Part shown: one piece after another, positions 22,944-36,883 of the stretch
How the letters are laid out: every line of letters begins with the position of its first letter
Numbering within the stretch: position 1 is the stretch's first letter
Notes under the pieces: model-generated
What the model was told of the DNA's origin: nothing
The model's input: only the letters and a program-made list of their open reading frames with translations
Databases searched by the model: none
Position numbers and translations under genes: made by a program
Assembly (NCBI RefSeq): GCF_040954645.1
Contig: NC_092806.1
Coordinates: forward strand, 25,197,644-25,261,643
DNA from: Diabrotica undecimpunctata
Lineage: Eukaryota; Arthropoda; Insecta; Coleoptera; Chrysomelidae
Reading direction: 5' to 3'
DNA length: 64,000 nt

Positions 22944-24482
22944 CTATGCCCTTCCCATATCAGTCCCACCTATGGAATTTGCAGTTTACCAGTTGAAGTC
23001 GATTACCATAAACAAATTATACTCTTCATTTTTTCATAATTATAATCTCCCATATTAATTAATATGGCATTTTTATTAATATTTATTAAAAACATTACCC
23101 TTATGGTTTTTTATTTATTTTCAACAATAAAAAAAATCACTAACCCCTGGCTATGCATTCACCTATCTCAACATGCGTTGATTTTTTCATAATTACGTTA
23201 AATCCAGAGGTAGCTATGGAAAAATGACATCAAAACAATAATATTGTCAGTTAATGTCAAATGTATTTTATCGTATTGTGTAACTTTTTACCGTTTGTGG
23301 ATTGTACAATGGGTCGAGGTAAAGTTATCGATGAGAAAATTTGTTCAATCATTATTAGATTTTTTAATTTTGGAAAATCCAATTCGAAAATCGCGAATAT
23401 GTTGCAATTGTCACGCTATAGTATAAGAACTATAGTCAGAAGAAACAAAACTACAGGTTTGGTTGTCACAAAATCTAGAAATGTACGAAAAAGTAAAATA
23501 AATTTGTATTAAGATGCATTATAGTGAAAAATCGACGAGCAAATTATATGGAGTTAAGGTTTTTATGGAGTAACGTTATTGAAAGACACGTTTCTAGATC
23601 AACTTGTCACCGAGGGATCCACAAATTAGGATTTGGTACTTACAAAGTAAGTTTTATAGTTGAAAAAATTAATAAGAATGGGTTTTAATAAATTTCATTT
23701 TATTTTAGGCTAAGGAAAAGCCACTTTTAACATTACAACAAAAGAAAAATTAATTAAGATGGTCAAAAGAGCATAAAGATTGGACTCAATCGCAATGGAA
23801 TTCAATACAATAGAGTGATGAGTCCAGATTTGAAGTGTGTGTTGGAGAACGTAGGAGTCGCGTCATTCGCAGGAAAAATGAAGCTTTCCAACCCGACTAT
23901 CTGAAGAAACAATTAAAATTTTCTGGGAATTTCAATGGGATTGTAAACACGCACAAATATTTGAATATTTTAGTAGAATCTATTTTACCGCATATGGAAC
24001 ACCGTTTAATATCAGCGGAAGGTTTTGTCTTCTAACAGGACGGCGCAGGTTGTCATTCTTCAACAAAGGGTTTAAAATGGATTGAAGACTATGGCATAGC
24101 ACTTCTGAAATGAGAACTTTCCCAACTTGTCCCCGATAGAGAATTTGTGGCGCGAAATGAAAAAATCTTTGAGAAAACATCCTGCCAGGTCCGTCAACAA
24201 ATTGAAGAGGAAACATTGCAAGAAATATGGGATTCGTTTACATTAGATTTTTGTCAGAACTTGGTAAAAACTATGTCTCGAAGCATTGTGGATGACATTA
24301 AAAATAAAGCGGATGTAACTCAGTGGTAAACTTTCATAATATTTTCTATAATTAGGAAATTCAAAAATGTTGTTTGTTGCATTAAAACTTTTAAAATTTT
24401 TGCTGCGCTTTTATTTTTGTTCTCTAAAATTTAATTTTCTTATCAATCTAACGTTGGGCCAACTGATATGAGAAGTGACTGG
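22944..24482 (+). mobile_element. Tc1-like DNA transposon, 1.54 kb
   Basis: The left end (starting ctatgcccttcccatatcag) and the complement of the right end (ccagtcacttctcatatcag) match at 14 of 20 positions in register, with a perfect catatcag core. Each is directly flanked by TA (22942-22943 and 24483-24484), the target duplicated by Tc1/mariner elements. The interior carries a degenerate Tc1-type transposase in the expected orientation. The divergent ends and broken ORF suggest an old, immobile copy. Confidence 0.75.
23309..24329 (+). pseudogene. Tc1-like transposase pseudogene with 62-bp intron
   Basis: It starts MGRGKVIDEKICSIII, a Tc1-type helix-turn-helix region (NSKIANMLQLSRYSIRTIV). 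A probable intron with GTAAGT donor at 23647 and TTTTAG acceptor ending at 23708 joins GTYK to AKEKPLLTLQQK in frame. The DDE triad is visible: D in SDESRF (codon at 23817), D in QDGAGCHSS (24039), and E in SPIENLW (24139). The last two are about 33-34 residues apart, as in DD34E Tc1 enzymes. Stop codons and frameshifts (for example after LLK near 24111) inactivate it. It ends DVTQW, then a stop. Confidence 0.85.
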
Positions 24483-24484
24483 TA

Positions 24485-25059
24485 TCTACCTAAACATCAT
24501 ATAATCTTAAAAAACAATAATATAAATGTTTTATGTTCTTTGGAGGGCACCAACTTTGCATTACATGACTTAGCAATGCATATTTTTATTTTAGCTTACA
24601 TCCACTCACTTATTTGATTTTATTTATCATCCCTCGTATATCGTAAACGGCCCATTGACTTTATTATCGAAACATATATGGAATTGCTAAATGCATTCAG
24701 AACATTTTCAAATTGTGTATGTACCTTTTGCAAAATCGGCGTTTAGTTTCAACACTTAATCTTTAATTGTTCCTTATAGAGCACAATGCTGCCCTCAGAA
24801 TGACTATCCTCTACTTAAATCTTTCAGATGTAGATAATAATTATCGGCAATCTCTCTATTTTGTAATTACCGTACCATATATTGATACAATTGCCAATCT
24901 ATCTAAAGATTAGTATGTCAACAAAAAGGTAAAGAACATATTAAACGTGGTAATTAATTATATTTGTAATTTTTTTCGTTATTTTTTTTAGCATCTTTAA
25001 ATGCTAGAATTGCGAACATAAGTATTGTTACTGAAAGGAGAACGAGTCAACAAATTCTA
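24485..25059. other. AT-rich spacer
   Basis: No confident feature. A stretch near 24780-24910 is open and includes FVITVPYIDTI, faintly like a block of Penelope-type RTs, but too weak to call. Confidence 0.45.
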
Positions 25060-25225
25060 CTATTCAAAAAAGGAGATAAACAACAGCCAGAGGCCAAGAG
25101 TTAATAAATCAAAGGATGAGTTTAGCAATTGAACAACAGGGTTTTCGTAGTGAAAAATCGTGTACAGATGCAATATTCGTTATAAAGCAAATTACTGAGA
25201 AATCAGGTATACAAGGAAAATTTTC
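25060..25225 (+). mobile_element. LINE RT micro-fragment
   Basis: Reads LAIEQQGFRSEKSCTDAIF followed by VIKQITEKS, the QxGFRxgrSctDaIF block that precedes motif A in LINE reverse transcriptases. Nothing else of the element was found nearby. Confidence 0.6.
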
Positions 25226-26344
25226 AATATCAGGAAATACCCAACTTTCATCATATTGATAGCTGAAAATTCTTATTATTATACAAACTGTTGTGTTATA
25301 TTAAGTTATATTTGGTAATTTTTCTGTATAGTGGTAAGTTCAATGATTTACTTCTAGATAAACTAATGATATGTATAGATTCATATACAAAACGTCTTAA
25401 AAATAAAAAATAAAGTAGCTAAATCTTTTTGTTTTCTTCTCCAATTTTGTGACCGATAACCCTCTCACAAGTATGCTTGTGAACTATATTTTGTATTTCA
25501 ATTGACGCTCGTACTCCGAGGTACAGTGATTTTCCGGGTTTAACTCCGCGTTGAATAATTTTGGTTTTGAGAAAAACCAGTCAGGTAGAAACGCTTCCTG
25601 CTGGTGCTTGAAGTAAAGCTTTTTACTTCGCCAAGTTAATACGTTACTTTATATGTGGCGATGAAAGAAGATCTTTTCGCAATTAAAGTTTGGTACTGAC
25701 AATATATAAACCCTTAACACATAGCCTTTTAAACCTTTTCAAAGCAATGTGTACACCTCTCTCAATTGACAATAACTACAAAAATTTTAATGGTATAGCT
25801 CCTGATAGTATTCCGATAAAAAATTAACAATGTAGTTAAAAGCAAATGGCTTTTTTTATACTTACCACTGAAGCCGGCAACATATTGGTAAAAGGCGCTG
25901 CCACTGCATTTTTGGAGACCCATCTTTATTATTTTGGTAGTCTTTGATATACAAAATACTAAAAAAAACTCTGTAAACAAATGTTTACCAATTAATTTCA
26001 ATATATTTGTACAAAATAGAGTAGACTTTTTATTTCAAATTACTAACAGTTACCCCATAATGAGTTAACTGATATACTGGTGTTTAAATTTTCTTTATAA
26101 ATACTTTTTGGAAGCCATAATCTCTAATACCATAATGCTGGATATAGATAAGTAGATTTTCTTATGTAAATACGAGAGTCAATATTGAAGTACGTCATTT
26201 TATGATGTTTTTAACATTTTTAAGTTTAATTTGTTAAGATCTGCAAAAAATTCTCCAAATTAACTTATATCTTTTTTGGATCGCTAATTTTCTTGCTGTA
26301 TTCGCATAATGTTGAGGCTCTAGGGTAATTACAACAAGTGGTAG
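25226..26344. other. AT-rich spacer
   Basis: No recognised gene. A 7-bp stem hairpin (tcacaag..cttgtga, near 25465-25482) and short minus-strand open frames carry no family motif. Confidence 0.5.
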
Positions 26345-27206
26345 ACAACTCCTAAAATCAATAATGGAAAACAACCTACATTGGCCTACAGATTCAAAAG
26401 TAGAACGCAAAAAAGTTGATTTATTAGAACAAAAGACTAAGAAGAAAGTAGAAAACACTCACGCACCGATTGACAAAGCAAACCTAAACAGAATTACCAG
26501 AAGACTTAAAAATCTGTGAAAAGAAGAAAAAAACAGGGGATCAAAATTTATCTAGAAAATCTAACGCCGTTCAAAGATACAAACTATTTTTTATGGAAAG
26601 CGACGAGAAAAATAAAAGGGCCACAAGACGCCACACCTTCTTTAAAAAATGCCAAAGATAAGAATAGATACAGAGAAATTCAAGGCATTCGCAAAATATC
26701 TTTCGAAAATATGTAGTGCACTTCATTCTTTTGTTGACGGTCCATATCAAACGGAGCTACCAATCTCCCAATTTGACATTAAAGAAGTAAAACAGATAAT
26801 AAAAAACGAGATACAACTCAATAAGGCGTCAGGATTGGTGCTCATTACGGGTAAGGTCCTTCAATGCTATGCTTCACTACTTCCCTTTGCAATGGAAAGT
26901 GGCACAGATTATACTTATTCAAAAACCTGGTAAAGAACCAAAAGATGTCAACTCATACCTATCGACTAGTCTGCTCCTAGTCATTTCTAATGTTTTTGAA
27001 AACCTTTTGTTTGGAAAAATTAAACCAATACTGGACAGCAAGGGTCTCATACCTGACTATTTAAGAATAAGTTCACAGATTATGCACAACAATAACAACT
27101 AGTCTCGAAAACATACAATTATGTACTGCAGCCTTTTTAGATGTCTCTCAAGCTTTTCATAAAGTGTGGCACACTGGACTTCTGTAGAAGTTAAAGAAAA
27201 ACCTTG
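26345..27206 (+). mobile_element. Jockey-type LINE RT, left part
   Basis: Blocks in order are YLENLTPFKDTNYFLWKATR, TEKFKAFAKYLSK, LNKASGLVLITGKVL, WKVAQIILIQKPGKEPKDV, VISNVFENLLFGKIKPI and FLDVSQAFHKVWHTGLL (motif A). These are Jockey-clade RT features. The reading stops at KLKKNL, where other sequence intervenes, and resumes at 29165 with KSYLTE. It contains frameshifts and stops. Confidence 0.8.
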
Positions 27207-27619
27207 TTTTTTTTTATAGCCCTTTTTCTATCCGAATTGTCGAATAAAGGCCTCTCCCATTTCTCGCCATTCATCCCTGTTGTGTGCTAGGCGTTTCCAC
27301 ATTGGTCCTGCGACTCTTTTGATATCGTCGCTCCAGCGCATTTGAGGTCTTCCTCTTGGTCTCTTTGCATCGTACGGTCGCCAGTTTCCGACTTCTTTGT
27401 TCCATCTACCATCTTCAAGACGTTCTTTGTGTCCAGCCCATTTCCATTTTAATTTAGCTGCTTGTTTCGCGACGTCCTTTATTTTTGTTTTGTTCCGGAT
27501 TGCTTCGTTCGTTTGCCGATCTATTAGTGAGATACCAAGCATCTGTCGTTCCATGGCTCGCTGGGTTTTTCGAATCTTGTCCATGTTCTTTTTTGTGAAT
27601 GTCCAGGTTTGAGCTCCGT

Positions 27620-27625
<6 letters not shown>
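27207..27625 (-). mobile_element. LINE C-terminal fragment inserted in Jockey copy
   Basis: A minus-strand open frame of 118 residues reads IRKTQRAMERQMLGISLIDR, KLKWKWAGHKERLEDGRW and RPRGRPQMRWSDDIKR, then EAFIRQFG and a stop. This is the C-terminal end of the LINE group that includes the 48.1 and 56.8 kb insertions, but a separate subfamily. Its 3' end is A-rich (ctataaaaaaaaa on the minus strand) instead of (GAT)n. Confidence 0.8.
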
Positions 27626-29480
<1,855 letters not shown>

Positions 29481-29899
29481 AGATTTACTTCAGATTTATA
29501 GAAAATTGTTAAAGCTTCTGTAATGAGTTTAGAAATGTAATAGTTATTTATTTTGCAATACAATTAAGATCATAAGTAAGATCGAGTAAATCATTGAATA
29601 ATGTTACAGTTAAACTCAAAGTTAAATTAAATTTTTTTACGGATTTCTCAGTTATCTCAGTTAATCATAGAATCAAGTTAGTTTTCCACTTTGTTTTCTT
29701 TAGCGTTTTTCTGTCGTCCAAGATTCTTAAATGAATACTTCTTATAAAGTCTACATTTACCACGATATTAAGACGTAGTTAGGAGAAAAAACTCAAGAAG
29801 AGATAAAAGTTACAGCGTACTTAAAGACTATATAAAATGTAATAAAAAAAACCCTTGTGGGTCTATCATTTCTACTTCTTAACTCGGACGAACCCACAA
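29481..29899. other. AT-rich spacer
   Basis: No recognised feature. Confidence 0.5.
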
Positions 29900-30285
29900 T
29901 ACAATCTACTCTCTAGTCAACAATCTTCGAGTTTTTTAAGTTTGCGTTCCCATAAGTTCGAATTTTCCATGAAAATATTAATTTCAAAGGAAATTGTTCA
30001 AAATCATTTTCTGTGCTTTTGGATGTTAATGCCTGTAGTTGACTCAGAAAGATGTGAAAAAGTTGTCGGTTAAGTTTGATAAAAATAGTTCTATCACTAA
30101 TTGGTGGGAACACGTTGACATATTTAGCCAAGTTGGTTACCAAAATTATTCCCACGTCATTATGAGCATTTATGTTAGTGCCTGGGAAGTAGAATAAATC
30201 TAGTATTTCGGTAGCAATGGCCCCCTTATCTATCCAACTTACTTCACTCATTCTCAGTGTATCCTGTTTTATTTGTGCCATTACA
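29900..30285 (-). mobile_element. LINE endonuclease (APE-type) fragment
   Basis: A minus-strand open frame reads LRMSEVSWIDKGAIA (the SEvRW block carrying the catalytic Glu), DVGIILVTNLAKYVN, PISDRTIFIKL and QLQALTSKSTENDFEQF (in relatives, QVYAPTSD..END). This is the N-terminal APE-like endonuclease of an RTE-like LINE, cut off before the GDFN block. No RT follows. Confidence 0.75.
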
Positions 30286-31212
30286 TATAGTTCCTCTGCT
30301 TAATAGTATAAAACACGGATTTGTTTTCTATTCCTAGTTTTTGCAAACATAAAACAAAAACTATAATATCTTGAAATTATTATATATTTTGAGATTTAAA
30401 GTGTATTTATGTTTAAAACCTTTCAAATAGGTAAATACGTCGTAGCAGGGCAATAAAAATATATTTTTCTGGGATCTTTTAGCCAACTGCGTAACTGTAG
30501 AGGATTATTATAGTAATTATATACTAATTAAACATAATAAAAAACGAACGAATCAGTTTAAGAACAAATGTAGTTAAGACTAAGTCAATATAATTAAATA
30601 TGATAAACGGAACAAGTTGGGTTATTTTTAAAATTAATTTTATGTTATGTGTGAGGAGCATTAATATAAAATAGAAGATACTAAGATAATATCTTGATAT
30701 TGAAATCTAAGACAGTTAAAAAATAATAATAATTAGAATTTTAATACCTCTTTGGGATTTATTTATGGGATGGGAAATAGAGAGAGATAGAGAGATTACA
30801 AACTTACCGATTTGGCACGTTTACAAAATGCCCCATCTCTTTCTAGAGAAAGTTCCGAGTATGGTTTTATCCATGCACTTAACTTAGAAAAAATCCTTCT
30901 AAAAAACTTCTGAAACCTTTTAACCCTAACACGAGTCAATAGTCATTCGATTTCCTTAATTGAGTACCTTCCAGACTAGTATTGAGCTTGACTGCCAGTG
31001 TAGCATATGGTTATTATAATTTCCAATTCTAAGGTCATTTTTCGTCACTTGGTTCGTACATTTTACGAAAGTACCGTGTTTACGCCATATGATAAATGAG
31101 GTAGTATTTATTGATTGAATTATGATTTTAATTGTTTTATTAACAATTAAGGTAAATTATTTTTTTTTCTCATTACATTATATAACATATTGATCTTTTC
31201 TTATTAGGATAG
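30286..31212. other. AT-rich spacer
   Basis: No gene recognised. It leads into the piggyBac pseudogene. Terminal inverted repeats of that element were not found here. Confidence 0.5.
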
Positions 31213-33182
31213 ATGTCAAATCTGTTAAAGTTTTTGTCTGCAGAACAACTGGAGGAAAAAATAGCACGTATTGGGAAACGAAGAAGAGAGTGATCCAGAT
31301 CCGTTTGAAGATAGTCGTAGTGACTGAAGAGAGGACAACTTGGAAACTGAATCCTCTGGCTCCGACAGCGAGATTGATGCGGAAAATAATTCGTCTGTTT
31401 CTTCTGTTCGCCTTAGCCAAAATAAAAAAAAATAAAGCAGTCCAGTTCAGTCTGAAGAAGAGGTAGAGAACCTAATTCAGATGAAGATGATATTTCTTTA
31501 TCACAAGTACTTAAACGTTCAAAATATGTAATAAACTTCAAAAACAAAACCCTCGTGGGTAAGAATGGTCACAAATGGACAACAAACTTGCCTCAAATAT
31601 CTAAAAAAAAACATCTGCTAGGAACATCGTACATGTTATGTCGGATCCTAGTCGGTTATTTTTTGTATATTATAATATTATAATATATTTAATATAATTC
31701 TGCAACATACAAATGCAGAGATTGCCGTTGAAGTTCGAAAATACAGTGGTCACCAGAATGTTACCATAACGACAAAAGACGAATTATTGAAAGCTTTATT
31801 TGGTATTTTAAATCTTTCTGCGGTAAAGGAAGACAATAATTTAACAGCAAGGCATATGTTTAATGCCACCATTTCATTAAAGTTTTACAGATCTTGTATG
31901 AATTGTGATCGCTTTTTATTAATTCGTGCCAAACTCTCTTTAGATTTGATTACAAGGACCCAAGAAAAGACAGAAAGGTAAGGGATCCCTTTACACGCAT
32001 TCGAGCAATTTATAACTTTTATCGATACGGTTAGAAAATCCTATTCTCTATTCTCAAAGTACCGCGGAGGATGAACACAACTGCAGATTTGGTCAACATC
32101 GTGAAGAGCTGTAAGCTGCAGTACTTGGGACATATAATGAGAAATCAAGGCAGATACGAGCTACTTCAAAGCACTTTGTAAGGTAAAATTGAAGGAAAAA
32201 GAGCCCCAAGACGAAGAAGAATATCCTGGCTTGCTAACCTGAGAGCATGGTATAGAAAGACCTCAACACAGCTATTTCGTATAGCAACCAACAAAGTCAT
32301 CATAGCCAAGATGATCGCCAACGTTCGGAACGGACAGGCACCCTAAGAAGAACAACTTTTGGCATTCCCAGTACGCTGCCGTTTTAGAATGACCGAACAA
32401 GCCAGTGAAGTATGGGATAAAAATTGTTAAGGTACGCGATTCCTCAACTAAATAAATAGTAGATGCAAGTCTTTACTTGGGAAAAATACAGAAACTAATA
32501 GTTTGCCTCTAGCTGAATTTTGTGTAAAAGAGTTGAATAAATCAATTTACCGTTCGCATCGCAACGTAACTACGGACAACTTAATCACATCCTGGACATT
32601 CCTAAGGAGATCTTGAAAGTAAAAAACCGAAACTGTAATACGTCTATGTTTTGTTTCGATGGAAAAAAGACGATAGTATCTTACATGTCAAAGAGAAACA
32701 AAGTAGCTTTGTTACTTTCAGCAATGCATGAGAGAGTAAAAAATGCTCGTAAAAAAATGAGCAAGCCCTCCATAATTCATAACTATAACGAAACCAAAGC
32801 AGGTGTAGACACTTTCGACCAAATGTGTTCTAATATGAGTTCCAGTAGAAAAACACGAAGATGACCATTATGCGTATTCTATGAAATGATAAATATAGCC
32901 AACTTCTGATATCTGATATCTCCAGATATCAATATATGATTGAGTTAAGCCTTTGTCTTGCAAAACCATAAATGCTAAATAGACACAATACCGCAAGTTT
33001 ACATACCAAGACATAGCTGAAATCCTCAACATAACTAAAGAAGATACTGCAAATATGACCCAAGAAAAAGAAGAGAAAGACTTCTTTTTAATGTCCAAGT
33101 AAAAATACGCATGACCACTAACTATTGTAATAAGAGCAAGAAGCCAATTTGCGGAGAACACCAAGGAGAAATTTGTACCCTA
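31213..33182 (+). pseudogene. piggyBac-type transposase pseudogene
   Basis: It starts MSNLLKFLSAEQLEEKI, followed by an acidic Ser/Asp/Glu-rich N-terminus typical of the family. Next come FKNKTLVGKNGHKW, a VHVMSDPSR block, NAEIAVEVRKYS and the DDE_Tnp_1_7-type core (LFGILNLSAVKEDNN, FYRSCMNCDRF). The text is then split by a LINE tail at 32055-32356 and resumes with PNKPVKYGIKI, HRNVTTDN, FDGKKTIVSYMSKRNK, NETKAGVDTFDQM and RKTRRW. The C-terminal Cys/His motif reads CNKSKKPICGEHQGEIC near 33130-33170. Several stops and frameshifts are present. No TTAA-flanked ends were identified. Confidence 0.88.
32055..32356 (+). mobile_element. LINE 3' end inside piggyBac pseudogene
   Basis: About 300 bp matching the 3' ends at 2.9-3.2 kb and 20.25-20.55 kb, with shared ggtcaacatcgtgaag and gcatggtatagaaagacctc. 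It ends ccctaagaagaac. It separates the piggyBac segment ending TVRKSYS from the one beginning with PNKPVKYGIKI, replacing or displacing a few dozen residues. No clean target duplication was seen. Confidence 0.85.
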
Positions 33183-33619
33183 TATTCCTAAAAATACCCA
33201 AATATGGTAGTTTAATAATTTTATGCTTTTATTTTTGTGTTGAGAATCTTAATTTTTTTTTCTATATAATGAATAAAAAATTCAAAACAAAAAAACTATG
33301 GGCATTTCTCTATTTAGTAGTAAAATTTACGATAGTCCCATATTTACGTTTGGCAAAAACGTTGCCGTATTTTAGTATTAAAATATTTATTGTGTTCTTT
33401 GCTTTTCGGCATTCCCAACAAAACTAAACTCTGATATAGTAGCTGGCTGTAGATGTAATTGTTTATTAAACAAGACAAAAAGGTTAGGAATTTCTCATTA
33501 TTTAAAACTCAAGTATCGGTCAGATACATTTTCCAAGAAATCTATTATAAACAAACCATTGATATTTTGATTTGAAATTTTATTATAGAAATTTTATTTA
33601 ACCGTAGTATGATAATTTC
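33183..33619. other. AT-rich spacer
   Basis: No recognised feature. The 92-residue open frame at 33149-33427 begins inside the piggyBac end and is otherwise hydrophobic low-complexity sequence. Confidence 0.5.
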
Positions 33620-33721
33620 TCCTGCTTCTGTCGCAGAGATCAGAACCTGGAGAAGATCGGCGCGGGACCGGCATCGAGGAGGGCAAGCCACTAGGGCTCG
33701 ATTTGGGCTATACCGCCATTG
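33620..33721 (+). mobile_element. LINE 3' end, same family as 59.2-59.7 kb
   Basis: About 100 bp nearly identical to 59595-59690, sharing agaacctggagaagatcggc, gcgggaccggca and gctcgattt, and ending ccgccattggag. A (GA)n tract follows directly, so the tract may be the tail of this element. Possible imperfect flanking repeats (agtatga) were seen but are short. Confidence 0.75.
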
Positions 33722-33744
33722 GAGAGAGAGAGAGAGAGAGAGAG

Positions 33745-33785
<41 letters not shown>
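33722..33785. repeat. (GA)n microsatellite
   Basis: About 32 GA units with one AA interruption. Open frames of RE/ER repeats over it are spurious. Confidence 0.95.
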
Positions 33786-33788
<3 letters not shown>

Positions 33789-33919
33789 GAATAAGATCAT
33801 GGGTAGTAGCAATTTAAAAAAAAGACACACAAATGGGCGGAATTTACAAAAAAGGCAAAATAGACAATTTGCCTATAATCTTATAATCTAAGTTTTATGT
33901 AACAATAAAACACTGAAAA

Positions 33920-34060
33920 CTTTGTTTTCAAACTTCCACAAAATTTATTTTAAATTCTTATCACTACAGCTGTTTCGGCTGATTGCCTTTCTCAAGTGAT
34001 CTGTTTTTGGTATGGGTTTACACTTTATAGTCTCTAATGAAATAGGTTGAGGAGGGGAGA
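33920..34060. other. Possible Penelope-type terminal sequence
   Basis: The complement contains cttgagaaaggcaatcagcc followed by gaaacagctgtag. This is a kind of motif I associate with ends of Penelope-like elements in arthropod genomes. There is no coding evidence, so it is only a hint. Confidence 0.25.
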
Positions 34061-34084
34061 ACTGTTTGTCTCAAGCTGGTCATT

Positions 34085-34778
34085 CAGAATTATATCATAA
34101 ACTAAATTTATGGTAATATCGAAATCAACACAAAATGTCCAAAATTTATATTTACACAATGAAATTATCGATCGAGTTAGCAAATATAAATATTTAGGCA
34201 CTTTTATAAATGAAGACAACGATAGCTCAGCAGAAATTAAAATATGAATAGAAAAAGCCAGATCCAGATTCACTAAAATGATGAGAGTGTTCTGCGGAAG
34301 AGATTTGAGACTTGAAATGAAACTTGATTAGATGTTACGTACATTCTGTGCTGTTCTACGGAATGGAGTCATGGACGTTGAAAGAGATTGATACCAAAAA
34401 ATTAGAGGCATTTGAACTGTGGCTGTATCGCAGAATCCTGAGAATATCATGGACGGAGAGAGTCACAAATGTCGAGGTCTTAAGAAGAATGAATAAAGAA
34501 AAGGAAATCATATTTAAGATCAAAAAACGAAAACTGCAATACTTGGGACACATTATAAGAGGCGAAAGATATGAACTGCTTCGAATAATTATGCAAGGGA
34601 AAAAGCAGGAAAAAGGTCCATAGGAAGAAGACGAAACTCCTGGCTAAAGAATCTACGGGAATGGTATAGCTGTAGCAGCAACGAATTGTTTCGGTCAGCA
34701 GTTTCGAAAATACGTATAGCCCTGATGATCGCCAACCTTCGGAACGAAGATGGCACTTGAAGAAGAAGAAGAAGAAGT
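34085..34778 (+). mobile_element. RTE-like LINE 3' part with (GAA)6 tail
   Basis: Broken upstream blocks (NKYKYLGTFI-like) lead into a 99-residue open stretch at 34324-34623: CYVHSVLFYGMESWTLKEID, WLYRRILRISW, TNVEVLRRMNKEKEI, LQYLGHIIRGERYELL. A frameshifted end and six GAA units (34755-34777) follow. The tail is the longest intact GAA run of the family here. Confidence 0.85.
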
Positions 34779-35454
34779 AAATCAAAAAAAGGCATTTATA
34801 AAAAAAATGTTCTTTGTTAAAACTGTCACTCTCATCATCACCGATGAGTAGAACGGGAACTGAAACTAAAGAAAAAAAATAATTTTAATTCGTAAATTTC
34901 GAGACATAAATACGTATATATCATTTTCTGTAATAGGTAAGTATTAATAAACTAATGTGTAACATGAAACGTTATATCCCTAAATTTTCAATAAGAAACC
35001 ATGAAATGTATTACAAAAGAATCAGAGAAGATCCAATTAAAATTTCAATACTCAAAAACAATTAATCTTTTTTTTAGAATGTGAAAGAAATGTCGGTTGC
35101 TTTTCATCTGAGTGGTTTTTCTTCTTGTTCCGTGCGCTCCATTTTTGGATGGATATTAGAGCCCATGGGGCATATTTCGTAATCATGTACACATCTATAT
35201 GTCTGTAATTATCTGGTTTAATGTATAGCATAGTCATATGTCTACTTTAAGGCTCATATCGTTCTCCTGCGAGCACTTTTGCTATATATATTGATTTGAT
35301 CGTTGTTGAATGTACACTGTAAAAATATATTAGTTTCACATTTTAGCACATTATTTTCACGCGGTCTAAATAAACGTTACAACCAAATTTCATTCATATC
35401 TGTTAGTGGTACACGCCAATAACAAAATTTTAATACCAGATAGGTTATGTAAAA
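34779..35454. other. AT-rich spacer
   Basis: No recognised feature. Confidence 0.5.
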
Positions 35455-35575
35455 TGAAACTACCCAGAAAGTACGAAAAATTAGCCATTATTAACGTACA
35501 TGCTCCCACAAAAGAAAAAAATTTTATTGTAAAAATTGGAAAAGAATTAAACTACAAACGACAAAAACAATAGTA
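35455..35575 (+). mobile_element. LINE endonuclease micro-fragment
   Basis: Reads KYEKLAIINVHAPTKEK, the iiNvHAPTeeK block of the RTE-like endonuclease also seen at 43.56 kb. It is cut by the adjoining minus-strand LINE tail. Confidence 0.65.
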
Positions 35576-35579
35576 TGTA

Positions 35580-36035
35580 TAGCGTTAACAGACCTTTTAG
35601 GCCCATTGCTGGATAAATAATTTTCATCATTTTCTGTTTTTAGCTATCAGCTTTCAAACTCTGATTCTCATCTCTCTGATATCTTCCATTACTACATTTC
35701 TTTCTTGATTTTCCTCTCTCTTTTTTTGCCCTCAAGTACTCTTCAAACAATATTCTTGACTAGTATATTACCTTGCATTCTTTCTAGATGTCCGAGCCAT
35801 TCTAGTCTACGTTTATTGACTACTTTTGTTATTGTAGAGTTAGCATACAAATTGTACACTTCTGCATTAGTTCGTCTTCTCCATTCTCTCTCTACTACTT
35901 TTCCACCAAACATTCTGCGAAGTATCTTTCTTTCCCATGCTTCCAATCTGTTCTGTATGGTTTTGTTTATAGTCCATGTCTCGGCAGCGTATAGCATTGT
36001 GGGTCTAATTATAGTTTTGTATACTCTTATGTATT
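35580..36035 (-). mobile_element. LINE RT C-terminal fragment
   Basis: The minus strand reads LYAAETWTINKTIQNRLEAW, ERKILRRMFGGK, RRRTNAEVYNLY, RRLEWLGHLERMQ and a degraded end. It is a 5'-truncated LINE 3' end of a subfamily not otherwise represented here. Confidence 0.75.
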
Positions 36036-36868
36036 AATACTTAATTTTATACACTCTTAACTAAACGAAAATTAATTTAAACTGATTAAATTTGTTAACG
36101 AAAGGCAGCTTTTAGACATAATGCTATCCATAAAGTAGCGTGGAGGTCTTCAGATGATAATACGGAAAATTGAGCACATTTTATTAGATCGCAATCATTT
36201 AATGGACCAAAGAAGCTACAAAGGGGCACACGTAACAATGACTGCTATTAACACAGTAGCATATATTATTACAGATAAGATCTAGCATTCTAAAGATAAT
36301 TAAAATTAATAATATTACCCAATAGTGTCATTTATGAAAATATAAAACTGAAGAACCAAAAAACCAACAGGGAGTCAACAAGCGTTATAGAAGAAAAATT
36401 GAGACATGTCCAAGGCAATGAAAGGATAAATGACATTGTAGTCGGGAATATAGAGATCAATAAAATATGCAGCACAAGTATTTAAAAAAGTGGTAAGAAT
36501 ACAAAATAATGGTTTAATCAAAAATTTGAATACTGGATAACCCAAAGAAACAAGAACAAACAGAAAACGCAAAGTGCAAATACGACAGAATTAAAAATAT
36601 ATTGAAAAAAAATAAGAAGAATAGTTAATTAAGTGTACAAAAAAAGAAATGGAGAAACATACGTAAAAACCATTAAAGAAAATTCTAGTCATTGAAGCAA
36701 ATATTAAAGAAAATTGGCAAATGGATTTCGTGTCCGCAGACATATAAACCGAAACAAACAACAATATACATAGGGGCCGATTGTCAGGAATAAAGGTTAT
36801 TACAGATAAAGAATTATACATTCATTTCTTAGTTGTCTTCTCTTGATTTTTGGATTATTTGACCTACT
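36036..36868. other. AT-rich spacer
   Basis: No confident feature. It may hold very old LINE debris (scattered Lys-rich frames), but no diagnostic block was seen. Confidence 0.45.
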
Positions 36869-36883
36869 ATATTTATGGAATTA

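Noticed and set aside
24780..24910. Possible Penelope RT block (FVITVPYIDTI)
   Set aside because: Only one weak block, no catalytic residues, and no adjacent GIY-YIG domain.
33609..33891. RE/ER-repeat open frames
   Set aside because: They are translations of the (GA)n tract and the LINE end next to it.
36384..36840. Possible LINE RT debris
   Set aside because: No diagnostic block (motif A, YADD, C-terminal WxGH) could be aligned.
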